Origin: a virus
Direction: 5' to 3' (one strand)
Length of the DNA: 46,660 bases
Virus record (IMG/VR): IMGVR_UViG_3300042197_001217
Span: 1 to 46,660 of that record
This document shows, in pieces, positions 17,107 through 25,448 of the stretch; position 1 is the first letter of the stretch, and each line of letters begins with the position of its first letter. Under the pieces are notes generated by a model. That model searched no databases. It was given only the letters and a program-made list of their open reading frames with translations, and was not told the DNA's origin. Both the position numbers and the translations under genes were made by a program.

Positions 17107-17772
17107 TTATCCCATCTCCTGCGGATTCCACTTGTGGTTTGGATTTTCATTCAACGACGAACAGAATTCCAAACTCTGCAAAGCAAGTGGTGGCTGAAAC
17201 CAATAGTTGTTAACGCTAAAGTTCTTCACAATGTAGTTATAATAAGTGTCTGCCGGAAGATTGATGTTTCTGAATTCTTTAGCCATCTTCACTGCAAATT
17301 GCCTGCTCAAGCAATATGCGTGTCCGCACCTAGATCCACGATTTGTTTTGTATACATTCACGCCGGAAATGTGCGGCTCTCTCAAGTGAAAACAACTTCC
17401 TACCCAACCGATATCCCAATCTTCTGGAAGTTGTTGCTTGTATCGGTTGAAGTGTTCTACAAAGTTTTTGCATAATACAGCATCATCTTCTAGTACAAGT
17501 ACTGACGAGTATCCCTTTTCTTGTGTGTCTTGAACTATCCACGAATGCTTGAGTGCTAGTGATTTTTCAGCGGGGGACATTCGGGTTTCCGGAGCATTTA
17601 TCTTTGGATACTGCTCATTGATTGACTTGATATCCCAAGAATCTTTGTCAAAATTTTCAACAAACACATATTCTGTCATTCCGAACTCATCCAACTGATC
17701 CATCATCGCTTTCTTGCGATCAGTCAATTTATGATAATGACAGATATAAATTTTATCTACATTTATCTTCAT
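17107..17772 (-). CDS. GT25-family glycosyltransferase (LPS biosynthesis type)
   Basis: A 221-residue protein of family GT25, like LgtB/Lex1 galactosyltransferases. It opens with IYICHYHKLTDRKKAM, has SLALKHSWIVQ and the acidic motif VLVLEDDAV, and RGSRCGHAYCLSRQFA near the acceptor site. These enzymes add galactose or similar sugars to lipo-oligosaccharide. GAGG lies before ATG 17772, a 9-nt gap follows the upstream gene, and the GT10 gene starts right after. The donor sugar is not shown by sequence. Confidence 0.86.
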   Translation of the reverse strand: MKINVDKIYICHYHKLTDRKKAMMDQLDEFGMTEYVFVENFDKDSWDIKSINEQYPKINAPETRMSPAEKSLALKHSWIVQDTQEKGYSSVLVLEDDAVLCKNFVEHFNRYKQQLPEDWDIGWVGSCFHLREPHISGVNVYKTNRGSRCGHAYCLSRQFAVKMAKEFRNINLPADTYYNYIVKNFSVNNYWFQPPLALQSLEFCSSLNENPNHKWNPQEMG

Positions 17773-17781
17773 GGCAAATCC

Positions 17782-18462
17782 TCAAAAATGGGAACGCTGT
17801 TCAACTGTCCAATGTGGTCTGTTTACATACAACTCATTTTTATTTGGATGTGCAAACTCTGCGTATCCTTGGTAATCATAAGAGTGAAACCTGACTCCTG
17901 TGGATGCTTTCATAGAATTTATTTGTTGATCGCTCTTGTAGTAAACACCAATATCACCGAAAAACTTATTGATAGAGTTTGAGTACACAACAGGGCCAGT
18001 CATCTCAAGAACACTCTTGCTGTAGTTATTTCTTATATTTTCTAAACACGATTGTATACAGATTTTTAGTATAGGATGCTCGGGAGCAAACATAAGACAC
18101 CATTGAACAAACTTGCCCGGATTATTTTCTCTGCTGATTATAGAACAGCCATCATCTCCAATCAACTCGTCCAACCTACCAAATATTGTGGAATCCACAT
18201 CAAGGTACACCCCACCGTTTTTGTATAGTATCAGATATCTCCACAGATCGGCTTTTGCCGCTCCTATTTTCAGTTGTTTAAAACAATCTACAACTGAAGA
18301 GTCGTAATTTTCCTCAATGAATTGTAGCATTTCTTGATCGTCAAATAAACGGTAGTCGTAGTTATTGTTTATGGTCATCATGTTCTCTATACTTGACTGA
18401 ATAGAGACAGGCAAGGTTTTGGTTGCCCATGTTTGATAAATGATTTTTGGAAAAGTTTTCAT
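17782..18462 (-). CDS. GT32-family glycosyltransferase (DXD sugar-binding, OCH1-like)
   Basis: A 226-residue protein with the 'glycosyltransferase sugar-binding region containing DXD' domain. The start is IPKIIYQTWATK-like (PKIIYQTW), and the diagnostic segment is KADLWRYLILYKNGGVYLDV, ending in the DxD. GT32 members transfer mannose, glucose or galactosamine to surface glycans. The whole ~220-residue domain is present. It overlaps the exostosin-like gene by 4 nt, so expression is coupled. Confidence 0.88.
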   Translation of the reverse strand: MKTFPKIIYQTWATKTLPVSIQSSIENMMTINNNYDYRLFDDQEMLQFIEENYDSSVVDCFKQLKIGAAKADLWRYLILYKNGGVYLDVDSTIFGRLDELIGDDGCSIISRENNPGKFVQWCLMFAPEHPILKICIQSCLENIRNNYSKSVLEMTGPVVYSNSINKFFGDIGVYYKSDQQINSMKASTGVRFHSYDYQGYAEFAHPNKNELYVNRPHWTVEQRSHF

Positions 18463-19283
18463 GCTGTTCTAATCCTGTTCATCCACCATGAAACCATAAG
18501 CATACCCATGTTCCATGTTTTATTGGCAAATTCGGAGTGAGTTCGATCAAGCATTTCTTCGTTTACTTCCTCATATGAGTCTACAAAAAGTATTGGAAGA
18601 TTGCCTTCAAGCCCGTCGTGTGCTCGGTGTCTTACTACTACGGGAACGACACCACAATATAGAGCCTCCCATAGACGATGTGTGTCTATCCCGTTGCCAC
18701 GAGGACACAAGATAAACTTGTGATCCAACATTGTCTTTTTATACGAGTCAATTACACCTTTTTCCATAGGAGTATGCACAGTTGCCCAAGACTTTTCTAG
18801 GAATAGTTTATAAGCAGGTATTCGAACATCAGGATTTGTTTCGTTTCTGTGATTCACATACAGCAGTTTTGTCGGAGAAACAGATCGTTCAAAATCCTTT
18901 CCTTTCATTGTTATCTGACAATACGAATTGGCTATGCCTATTGGAATAGGGTTCACAAACTTGCTGCAAGAATTCATACCCCACCAAGTTATATTAGGAT
19001 ATTTGTCCTGAATTACTCGGAACATTTCGTCTGTAATAGGATAATCACTATCGTGCGTTATAAGATTAAATCGAGTGTCTTTGGGTACATACTTTTCTAA
19101 AACACTCTGAAATACTCTAACATAATCAGTTTTGCAAAATACAAGTTCTCCACCATTAAGAGTTGGAGGTTGCTTGGCAAAAATTGGAACTCCACCTTTG
19201 CCTGTGTCGTGCATTTGTGCAAAAACATAGTCACACCTAGCGGCTATGCTTTGCCCTGTGATTATTTCTTCAGATGGAATCAT
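18459..19283 (-). CDS. Exostosin-like (GT47-type) glycosyltransferase
   Basis: A 274-residue protein whose C-terminal part has the exostosin-family pattern FILCPRGNGIDTHRLWEALY followed by GVVPVVV, the donor-binding half of GT47-like enzymes. The N-terminal half (FNLITHDSDYPI) fits a Rossmann-like domain. It likely transfers a sugar from a nucleotide donor. It shares 14 nt with the upstream gene and 4 nt with the GT32 gene. Family-level call only; substrate unknown. Confidence 0.78.
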   Translation of the reverse strand: MIPSEEIITGQSIAARCDYVFAQMHDTGKGGVPIFAKQPPTLNGGELVFCKTDYVRVFQSVLEKYVPKDTRFNLITHDSDYPITDEMFRVIQDKYPNITWWGMNSCSKFVNPIPIGIANSYCQITMKGKDFERSVSPTKLLYVNHRNETNPDVRIPAYKLFLEKSWATVHTPMEKGVIDSYKKTMLDHKFILCPRGNGIDTHRLWEALYCGVVPVVVRHRAHDGLEGNLPILFVDSYEEVNEEMLDRTHSEFANKTWNMGMLMVSWWMNRIRTA

Positions 19284-20070
19284 CTAGTTCTCCGAAGTAC
19301 TTGGTCAATACTTGTCGTATTTCGTTTCTGTTTTCTGTATACGGACGGAGAGAGTGACAATCAACAAACCAATGTGATCCTATTGCATGCTTGCAACGAT
19401 CCCAAGAAGAGCGATCAAAACGGTGTCCAAACAATCCTTTGGAATAAATCTTGACCGATCCATCGGAAGACTTCTTTCGAAGAATGGCTGTACTATAGTC
19501 TTCCTCTGCACCCCAATTAGGCATATTCTTCAGATGTTGTGCCCATTGTGATTGATCTCGCCCAAGATTCAAGGAGTGGAGTTTGCGTATCTCGTCCTCC
19601 CAAGTTTTCTCCATATCAAATATAGTTGAGAACTGCTTTCCGTAGTTTGCGTGATAGCAAACTGTCAGATTACAATTTCCTGCAATCCAATCATCATATT
19701 TCCCTGTCACTCCATTTCCATTTAGATGCAAGTGCCAATTACCGTCAACAGAGAAGTCCTCCATGAAATATTCTTTGTTCAGAGGATACATGTCAATGTC
19801 ACTGGTCATGCAGATATCATCAGGAAACATACCAGTAAAGAAAAATCTTGACCATTGGGTTTGTAGATATTCAGGAACACCATCCACAGCCTTTACGCGA
19901 ATTACCCGACCCCACCTGTCTTCAATATAAGCAGCATCGGGATTCTTATCAATATAAACAAGTACAGGATCGACTCCCATCTTTTCCTTCCACACATAAG
20001 AAAAAGATTTCCAAAAGTCAAAGTATAGCGGATTGGAATTCGTTGATACTATGACCTTTTGAATTTTCAT
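19270..20070 (-). CDS. Putative GT-A glycosyltransferase, unassigned family
   Basis: A 266-residue protein. After a beta-alpha start (KVIVSTNSNPLYFDFW) it has WSRFFFTGMFPDDICMTSDI and SDIDMYPL, a DxD-like metal site typical of GT-A enzymes reading nucleotide-sugar. I do not know its CAZy family. AGGAATTCACA precedes ATG 20070, which overlaps the previous stop. Its place between two other glycosyltransferase-like genes supports sugar transfer. Confidence 0.65.
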   Translation of the reverse strand: MKIQKVIVSTNSNPLYFDFWKSFSYVWKEKMGVDPVLVYIDKNPDAAYIEDRWGRVIRVKAVDGVPEYLQTQWSRFFFTGMFPDDICMTSDIDMYPLNKEYFMEDFSVDGNWHLHLNGNGVTGKYDDWIAGNCNLTVCYHANYGKQFSTIFDMEKTWEDEIRKLHSLNLGRDQSQWAQHLKNMPNWGAEEDYSTAILRKKSSDGSVKIYSKGLFGHRFDRSSWDRCKHAIGSHWFVDCHSLRPYTENRNEIRQVLTKYFGELDDSI

Positions 20071-20780
20071 TGTGAATTCCTAGTATGATTTATGAACATG
20101 TCTGTTTCTGTGGTTTCTCTGTGATGCAGTCCCCATTGGGTTGGGTCTGGTAATGTAGCAACTCCATGCTTCTTTGTCAAGACACTCCACACCGATTGAT
20201 CGTGTCTGTTGTCCTTGAAATGGGGTTCTACCCATCCGTCCATGTTTGGTTCATCTGTGACTAGATGAGGATTGCAGCATAGAGTCAAATATTCTTTAAC
20301 TAATGATTTTGCAAACGCTGTTCCTCGACACACAATAAAACTTGCCATACGCTGTGGCGTGTTGGTTATTTCTTCGGACTCTGCTCCAATAGTTCGGAAC
20401 ACATCACGCTTTGTCCAATACTTTTCTAGATGCCCACCAGACATACGAAATGCTGCTATTCCATTTTTGTCGTTTGCTATTGATTGAAATATTGGTTCCA
20501 TGTTTCTAATAAACACAGAACCCGAATCAGCGTAAAACAAAATATCATCTTCGTCTATCTGCCAAATTAGTTTGTTTAGAAAGTACGGCTTCCACAACCA
20601 ATATCCTGCTCCTCTTTTTTGTGAAAGTATGTCTCGGTTTTCCTCTGCAAAACTCCTGTCGATGTCACGATCACTCATTTGGTACACAACATTAAAACCA
20701 GCAGCCAAACCGCTTTGACTGTTCAGAAGTTGTGATTGGGCAAACTTTCCACCGCTAGCATAATTAAGAAGTATTCTCAT
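20067..20780 (-). CDS. Putative glycosyltransferase with RGAGYWLWKP motif
   Basis: A 237-residue protein carrying RGAGYWLWKPYFLNKLI followed by DDILFYADSG. This pair is seen in a family of small GT-A-like proteins found in capsule and LPS loci, where the acidic ADSG/DxD segment is the probable metal site. AAGGAAATCA lies before ATG 20780, and the gene overlaps both neighbours by 4 nt. The family is uncharacterised to my knowledge, so donor and acceptor are unknown. Confidence 0.66.
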   Translation of the reverse strand: MRILLNYASGGKFAQSQLLNSQSGLAAGFNVVYQMSDRDIDRSFAEENRDILSQKRGAGYWLWKPYFLNKLIWQIDEDDILFYADSGSVFIRNMEPIFQSIANDKNGIAAFRMSGGHLEKYWTKRDVFRTIGAESEEITNTPQRMASFIVCRGTAFAKSLVKEYLTLCCNPHLVTDEPNMDGWVEPHFKDNRHDQSVWSVLTKKHGVATLPDPTQWGLHHRETTETDMFINHTRNSQ

Positions 20781-21412
20781 TGATTTCCTTGTGGAACAAG
20801 CGAAGTCGTAGTCTTGGAATTATACACATACATGTGCAGGGGTTCATTGATGTGGTACTCTGTTTGAATCTTTGGATATAGACGAATCAGCCAATCAAAG
20901 TCTTCTCCATACGATTGCCCGTTTGCAGCAAACATGGGACGGAACTCTTCGCTCTGTGCAATTTCTCTACGAAACAAGCACATATGATACGGAGGACGCT
21001 TGATGTCTCCAAGCATACTCTCTTCATTCCTCCATAACTGTCCGTGTGGATTGCCAATTCCAAATGATACATTCATTGGTTCTCCGTCAAGAGAACAGAA
21101 CTGTTCAAAAGAAATACAATCCACTGTTGGATTTTCTTTTATGGTTTTAAGAAGCAGATCAATATAGTTGTTAGCCACGCCATCGTCGTCGTCCAAGAAA
21201 CACACAAATCGACCACGAGCAGCCTTTAGCAACACATTACGCTTTTCTGATATGCTTTGGGAACGATTATCTGTAAGAACTAAAATCTCTACAGATCGTC
21301 TGTTTCCTAGTTGCCCCTCAAGTTTCTTCATTAGAGAAATGACATTCTCTATTCTTGAAGGTATAGACAGTATCATTACAGTAAGATCAATTTCATTTGA
21401 TGGAACTGGCAC
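20777..21412 (-). CDS. GT2-family glycosyltransferase
   Basis: A 211-residue GT-A domain of family 2. It has LTVMILSIPSRIENVISLM at the donor site, ISEKRNVLLKAARG, and a FLDDDDGV DxD motif for the metal-nucleotide complex. The end contains EDFDWLIRL, matching the catalytic-base helix (ED motif) of GT2. It is an inverting transferase for a surface glycan. The start is GTG at 21412 with AGGAG at 6 nt. The stop overlaps the next gene as ATGA. Confidence 0.86.
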   Translation of the reverse strand: MPVPSNEIDLTVMILSIPSRIENVISLMKKLEGQLGNRRSVEILVLTDNRSQSISEKRNVLLKAARGRFVCFLDDDDGVANNYIDLLLKTIKENPTVDCISFEQFCSLDGEPMNVSFGIGNPHGQLWRNEESMLGDIKRPPYHMCLFRREIAQSEEFRPMFAANGQSYGEDFDWLIRLYPKIQTEYHINEPLHMYVYNSKTTTSLVPQGNQ

Positions 21413-21414
21413 AA

Positions 21415-22050
21415 TTAACTCCTAGAAATTTTCATTATGAAACAGCCTTCGCCCCACGGATCTTGATAAGACGAATAAGCGTCTCCATAGCGATCAGTAA
21501 ACTTTCCATTTCCCTCTCCAAAAACATCGTGAACAGCATCTCGCACACCCTGACACCATCCGTAATCGTGCCCTGCTAGTATTCCTCCATCTTTTACTTT
21601 TGGTGTCCAAGCAATAATATCCTCTCTGCATGCTTCTCTACTGTGATCTCCGTCTATGAACACAAAGTCAAGAGAACCGTCTTCATAATTTTTAGCGGCA
21701 TCTACAGACATCATTCTGACAGGAGTTATGATGTGCTTGACTTTTTCTGTATTTGACATAAATTTTTCAAACAATTTTCCACTCTGAACCCACGAGTCTG
21801 GGCCGGGGCATCCTTCTGCATCAGACCAATGATCCACGCAGTCAAACTGTATCCTTTTACCGGAGTTGTGTATCTCCACTCCCATGAATGATGCTGACTG
21901 CCCTTTCCAACACCCTATCTCAACAAAATGAGAACCATCTCCAAATTCTCTAACCATACTGGCATATAGGTTTGGATAAGTAAACATCCCTTGTTCAAAC
22001 ATAGGATCGTTGAAAAAATGATCTATCTTTTGTGGTGCTGTGGTAGTCAT
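21415..22050 (-). CDS. Class I SAM-dependent methyltransferase (Methyltransf_24 type)
   Basis: A 211-residue methyltransferase. SAM motif I is FVEIGCWKGQSASFM, and the acidic post-II segment LDFVFIDGDHSREACREDI is typical of the Methyltransf_24/cephalosporin-hydroxylase-like group with a metal site. GGILAGHDYGWCQGV follows. It probably O-methylates a sugar of the surface glycan. ATG 22050 overlaps the upstream glycosyltransferase stop as ATGA. Acceptor is unknown. Confidence 0.83.
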   Translation of the reverse strand: MTTTAPQKIDHFFNDPMFEQGMFTYPNLYASMVREFGDGSHFVEIGCWKGQSASFMGVEIHNSGKRIQFDCVDHWSDAEGCPGPDSWVQSGKLFEKFMSNTEKVKHIITPVRMMSVDAAKNYEDGSLDFVFIDGDHSREACREDIIAWTPKVKDGGILAGHDYGWCQGVRDAVHDVFGEGNGKFTDRYGDAYSSYQDPWGEGCFIMKISRS

Positions 22051-22739
22051 GCGAACATAGTCTCCATGTCAAAGTTTTTGGCTTTACGAGCCTCAAAAGT
22101 TTTGCTGTCTACTCCATACATTTCACGATTTTCATTACGGGCGTGTAGAGTATCAAATGGCTCATGCGTCCACTCGTGCCTGATGATACACATATCAGAT
22201 CGTGCAAGTTTTCCTAGTGCTGCACACACTTGTGACTGCTCGTTGTCACAATAGACGGACTTATATTCAGGGTTGTAGATATAACCAAATTTGTTGTACA
22301 GAGGAAATCCCATGACCGTCAGAGTCATAAGCATATCTTGTTTTTCTCGCAGCCCATCCCAAAACTTGATGGCTCCATAAAAATCAGGAAAGCATTGCTT
22401 GAATCCCGCAAATATGATTTCGTCGTAACTCATAACCACAGGATTCATGTCATCAGATGCAAGCAGGAGCACATCTCCGTTCTCGCCTTCCAAGTCTGCA
22501 TTACAGGCTTCGATCTTGGTCTTAGAGTTGCCGTAGCAGTACTTGATGTCTGCATTACGCTTACGAGTCTCAAACCACTCACGCATGGCATCGTTGTTCA
22601 TGGTTGGATCATCGGCATCCATACTGACAACAAAACGCACATCATGCCGTCCGCTCAGGAATGTCATGTAGCGTGTGAATACGGTCTTGAATTTTTCAGG
22701 GCGGTTCCGCGTCGGGAACTTTATCACGAGTCGGCTCAT
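22047..22739 (-). CDS. Glycosyltransferase-like protein (GT-A fold), first gene of glycan island
   Basis: A 230-residue protein with a GT2-like start (RLVIKFPTRNRPEKF), VSMDADDP and a second acidic motif LLLASDDM, consistent with a GT-A nucleotide-sugar site. It has AAGGAG at good spacing before ATG 22739 and lies 16 nt after regA, so it opens the island. Close relatives occur in marine T4-like phages as hypothetical glycosyltransferases (from memory). The acceptor could be a glycan or phage DNA base; sequence does not decide. Confidence 0.72.
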   Translation of the reverse strand: MSRLVIKFPTRNRPEKFKTVFTRYMTFLSGRHDVRFVVSMDADDPTMNNDAMREWFETRKRNADIKYCYGNSKTKIEACNADLEGENGDVLLLASDDMNPVVMSYDEIIFAGFKQCFPDFYGAIKFWDGLREKQDMLMTLTVMGFPLYNKFGYIYNPEYKSVYCDNEQSQVCAALGKLARSDMCIIRHEWTHEPFDTLHARNENREMYGVDSKTFEARKAKNFDMETMFA

Positions 22740-22755
22740 TACGAATATCTCCTTT

Positions 22756-23196
22756 TCAGTCTTCAGGCTTGTGTCCGGGTTTGCTTCGTCCTATGTGGTA
22801 TTTAGGACACAGTTCCCACTCTCCCTTTTCTTTGTGGGGGAGAATCTTTATTTTGTTTAGAGGAACCTTGTCGGTAATTTTTTCTTTATTTACAATCTTG
22901 AGCAGCCCCCACTCTTCCAGCAGACATGCGATGGTGTTACGCCGTCCAATGTCTTCACTGTCAATAGAGGTGGGCAGATCATCAAGTGCAAACATTTCCT
23001 TGAAGTGGACAATGTAATACTTGCCACGCTTATGAAGAATATGGCAGGACTGCCACAACTTTTTTTCTTTACGAGAGGACACCCCGATACGGGTCAGGGT
23101 TTCACGAACCTTAAGGAAGTCATCAGGCTTTGCGATGGTAACTTCTAGCAGGTCTTTGGGTTCAAGGTCAATATAACGTTCGTTTGGTTGTTCCAT
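22756..23196 (-). CDS. regA: Translational repressor RegA
   Basis: T4 RegA is an RNA-binding protein that blocks ribosome binding on early replication mRNAs, including its own. The core here matches closely: KPDDFLKVRETLTRIG, LWQSCHILHKRGKYYIVHFK and the C-terminal WELCPKYHIG. The product is 146 residues against 122 in T4. About 17 extra residues precede the normal start (MEQPNERYIDLEPKDLLE...), with no internal ATG at the family start. The ribosome site is weak, as expected for an autoregulated gene. It follows gp45-44-62 as in T4. Confidence 0.95.
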   Translation of the reverse strand: MEQPNERYIDLEPKDLLEVTIAKPDDFLKVRETLTRIGVSSRKEKKLWQSCHILHKRGKYYIVHFKEMFALDDLPTSIDSEDIGRRNTIACLLEEWGLLKIVNKEKITDKVPLNKIKILPHKEKGEWELCPKYHIGRSKPGHKPED

Positions 23197-23233
23197 GCCT
23201 ATTTCACTTTCTAAAAAATACAGAACACGGAAC

Positions 23234-23241
23234 TATTTATT
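23234..23241 (-). promoter_or_regulatory. Candidate late promoter AATAAATA upstream of regA
   Basis: In the 48-nt gap between gene 62 and regA, the minus strand reads AATAAATA, fitting the NATAAATA form of the T4-type late promoter recognised by gp55. It would start transcription near 23228, about 30 nt before regA ATG 23196. In an AT-rich gap a chance match is possible. Confidence 0.4.
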
Positions 23242-23244
23242 ACT

Positions 23245-23631
23245 TTACGGCTTTCCACCTTTAGAAACCGCTGCCACTATTTCGGAAATTTGTTCAGGGG
23301 TAAGAACCAGTAAAGCCTCACGAGCCTTCTTGGGAGAGAAACCGTAGTACTCCACGAGTGCTTGCACCCGCTCATCGGTTTCCCGCTTTAACCACTTGGA
23401 GAACCGCTTACGCTTTCGCACCGCTCCACGAAGAAAGTCAAAGTGCATCTTGGGGTCTATCTGTGGACGAATATTTAACTCATTCACAGCAAACAAGGTG
23501 TCAGGAAAGTACGACAAGCACCGCCCAACCACGAACTGGGGATACGAAGTCTTGCCCCACTCTGGTGTATCCATCAACGGCTCTTTGGTTTCGTTGATGG
23601 CTTTCAAATAATCAGTCAGTTGGTGGCTCAC
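23245..23631 (-). CDS. 62: Clamp loader small subunit gp62
   Basis: T4 gp62 is the single small subunit of the gp44/62 AAA+ clamp loader that loads gp45 onto primed DNA. The product (about 128 residues from GTG 23631) has FVVGRCLSYFPDTLFAVNEL, HFDFLRGAVRKRKRFSKW and a helical C-terminus, matching marine-phage gp62, which is shorter than T4's 187. I choose GTG 23631 because it overlaps the gene 44 stop (GTGA) and follows GGAG at 11 nt. A GTG at 23667 also opens the frame but has no ribosome site. Confidence 0.88.
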   Translation of the reverse strand: MSHQLTDYLKAINETKEPLMDTPEWGKTSYPQFVVGRCLSYFPDTLFAVNELNIRPQIDPKMHFDFLRGAVRKRKRFSKWLKRETDERVQALVEYYGFSPKKAREALLVLTPEQISEIVAAVSKGGKP

Positions 23632-24581
23632 TTGAATTTGCACTCCATCATTAGTTGCACCATACACGCAGCCAAGTTGATTTCCGCGTCCGATGCAAAC
23701 GCTGCTTTGTACTGGTAGTCTGCCAAGATAAGAATGGCTTGAGGAATAGACCCGCTTTCAAGGGTGTCGTAAAGAGAGTCGTAAACCGTTCTGAACAGAC
23801 GAGTTGAGTCGTTGTCAAGATTCTCCACCACCCACTTGCGAACACCCGCAAAATCCTTGCCCTTCATGCACCGCATCAATTCCTTGACCTGCACATCCGC
23901 AATAGAGTTCAGGATGCCCACATCAATCTTGCCGCATGAGGAGTACCGCTGAAGTTCATTCAGGGTACGGCGGAAGTCAGGAAAGTGCTTGCCTATGAGT
24001 TGTGCCACCACCTTTTGGTCGTATTGGATGCCTTCCCGTTTCAGGATGTCTTCTGCTCGCTTCAGGAAGCGCACAGCAAGTTTAGGCTTTTCCTTGTTGG
24101 GGATTCGGAAATCAATACAGGTACACCGTGAGTGCAGCGGCTCAATCACCCTGTTCTTGAAATTACAAGTCAGGATGAAACGGCAGTTAGCCGCGAACTC
24201 TTCAATGAATCCGCGAAGGGCAGGTTGAGTGGACTGTGCGTTGGAATAGTCAAACTCGTCAAGAATGACCACCTTCTTTGCTCCATCTGTCAGGGACACA
24301 GTGGAGGCAAACTGACGAATCTTGGTGCGGAGCGTGTCAATGTTGCCGTCTTCCGAACAGTTCACCATTAACCAATCGCAACCAATGTCATTGCACAGTG
24401 CCTTTGCAACAGAGGTCTTGCCGCAGCCTGCTCCTCCTGAAAGAAGCAAGTTCTGCGGTTCTCCCCGCTGCACCATTTGGGTAAACGCATCCTGCATCTC
24501 TTGAGGCAAGATACACTCGTCCACGCTTTGCGGACGATAACGCTCAACCCACAAACCCTTCACGGACTCATTTGTTTTCAT
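23628..24581 (-). CDS. 44: Clamp loader large subunit gp44 (AAA+ ATPase)
   Basis: A 317-residue AAA+ ATPase, T4 length 319. The Walker A motif GGAGCGKT lies at 49-56, the Walker B with DEFD at 108-111 (RFC-type DEAD-like box), and the arginine-finger SRC motif at 151-153. It forms the gp44/62 loader that opens the gp45 clamp using ATP. It begins VKGLWVERYRPQS-like, as RFC proteins do. AAAGG lies before ATG 24581, 8 nt after gene 45, and gene 62 overlaps its end. Confidence 0.97.
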   Translation of the reverse strand: MKTNESVKGLWVERYRPQSVDECILPQEMQDAFTQMVQRGEPQNLLLSGGAGCGKTSVAKALCNDIGCDWLMVNCSEDGNIDTLRTKIRQFASTVSLTDGAKKVVILDEFDYSNAQSTQPALRGFIEEFAANCRFILTCNFKNRVIEPLHSRCTCIDFRIPNKEKPKLAVRFLKRAEDILKREGIQYDQKVVAQLIGKHFPDFRRTLNELQRYSSCGKIDVGILNSIADVQVKELMRCMKGKDFAGVRKWVVENLDNDSTRLFRTVYDSLYDTLESGSIPQAILILADYQYKAAFASDAEINLAACMVQLMMECKFK

Positions 24582-24589
24582 AAAACCTT

Positions 24590-25291
24590 TCAGGCAGTGT
24601 AACTAGATTCGGTGTGGTTAGCAATCCAATAGGTAAGCGGCTCGTTCTTGTTGGAGAACATGCTGATTCCCTTTTCTGAAATCTGCACACGATAGTCGCC
24701 CGACATAATCTTAAGATTTTCCACATCCAAAATAAACTCAAAATCTGCTGTTCCGTTGTGGTCTATAACCTCCAAAGAATACTGATTTGAAGTGGCATCG
24801 TCTTTGTCACGAACAGCAATCTGAATACTCTTTCTATCAGCAGACGGTTCCACACACAAGTGTTGAACCTGTAAAACAGACGCTGCTTTTAGAAGTTCAG
24901 AGAAATCTCTAGCAGATAGATCAAACTCAACAACAGGCTTGGGCATGTTGATACGCTTGTTGGTGTGGTGCACCAATTTCTCATCACAGTAGTAGTACTT
25001 TACCACAGACTTTCCGTTCTTGATAGCAATATGATTTTCCTCAAAAGAAAAATCGGGGTCTTTAAACAGACTCACTGTTCCCAAAAACTTGTTTAAATCG
25101 TATATGGAAAATTGCTTAGAGAAAGTTTCGTCGGTTTTTGCTTCTGCCACAATAGTCTTGCTAGTGGACAAGGTGCTGATAGTGTTTCCTGTATTAACCA
25201 ATAATCCAGGATTAATGGTCGAAAAATTCTTTAGAATATCAATAGTTCTTTTGCTGATCTTCATGTTTTCAGTTTTCGTCGCCGTAGTCAT
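24590..25291 (-). CDS. 45: Sliding clamp gp45 (DNA polymerase processivity factor)
   Basis: A 233-residue clamp subunit, T4 length 228. The start of the conserved fold, MKISKRTIDILKNFSTINPG, and FSIYDLNKFLGTVSLF are diagnostic. The trimeric ring holds the polymerase on DNA and, in T4, also activates late transcription with gp55 and gp33. ATG 25291 has AAAGGGA at 7 nt; an internal ATG at 25264 would give a T4-like N-terminus but lacks a ribosome site. The start overlaps the small gene upstream. Confidence 0.95.
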   Translation of the reverse strand: MTTATKTENMKISKRTIDILKNFSTINPGLLVNTGNTISTLSTSKTIVAEAKTDETFSKQFSIYDLNKFLGTVSLFKDPDFSFEENHIAIKNGKSVVKYYYCDEKLVHHTNKRINMPKPVVEFDLSARDFSELLKAASVLQVQHLCVEPSADRKSIQIAVRDKDDATSNQYSLEVIDHNGTADFEFILDVENLKIMSGDYRVQISEKGISMFSNKNEPLTYWIANHTESSYTA

Positions 25292-25448
25292 CGTAGTGTC
25301 CCTTTCTTCCAGAGTTTATGTCATTTACCCAATCACGCAACTGCTGACGGTCTTGGTGTCGTTTGCCACGCTTCTTTTTGTTTCCAGCACTCTTACGAGC
25401 CTTTTTGGCTTCTCTATCGTAATCGTCCCAACTAGGTCTGTTCTCCAT
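25269..25448 (-). CDS. Small basic hypothetical protein between rnh and 45
   Basis: A 59-residue, highly charged protein (SWDDYDREAKKARKS...), rich in Lys/Arg in the middle and acidic at the end (YDDYGDEN). It has AGGAG at 7 nt before ATG 25448, overlaps the RNase H stop and runs into the gene 45 start, so it is well placed for translation. No domain is recognised. The charge pattern suggests nucleic-acid or protein binding, but that is only a guess. Confidence 0.65.
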   Translation of the reverse strand: MENRPSWDDYDREAKKARKSAGNKKKRGKRHQDRQQLRDWVNDINSGRKGHYDDYGDEN

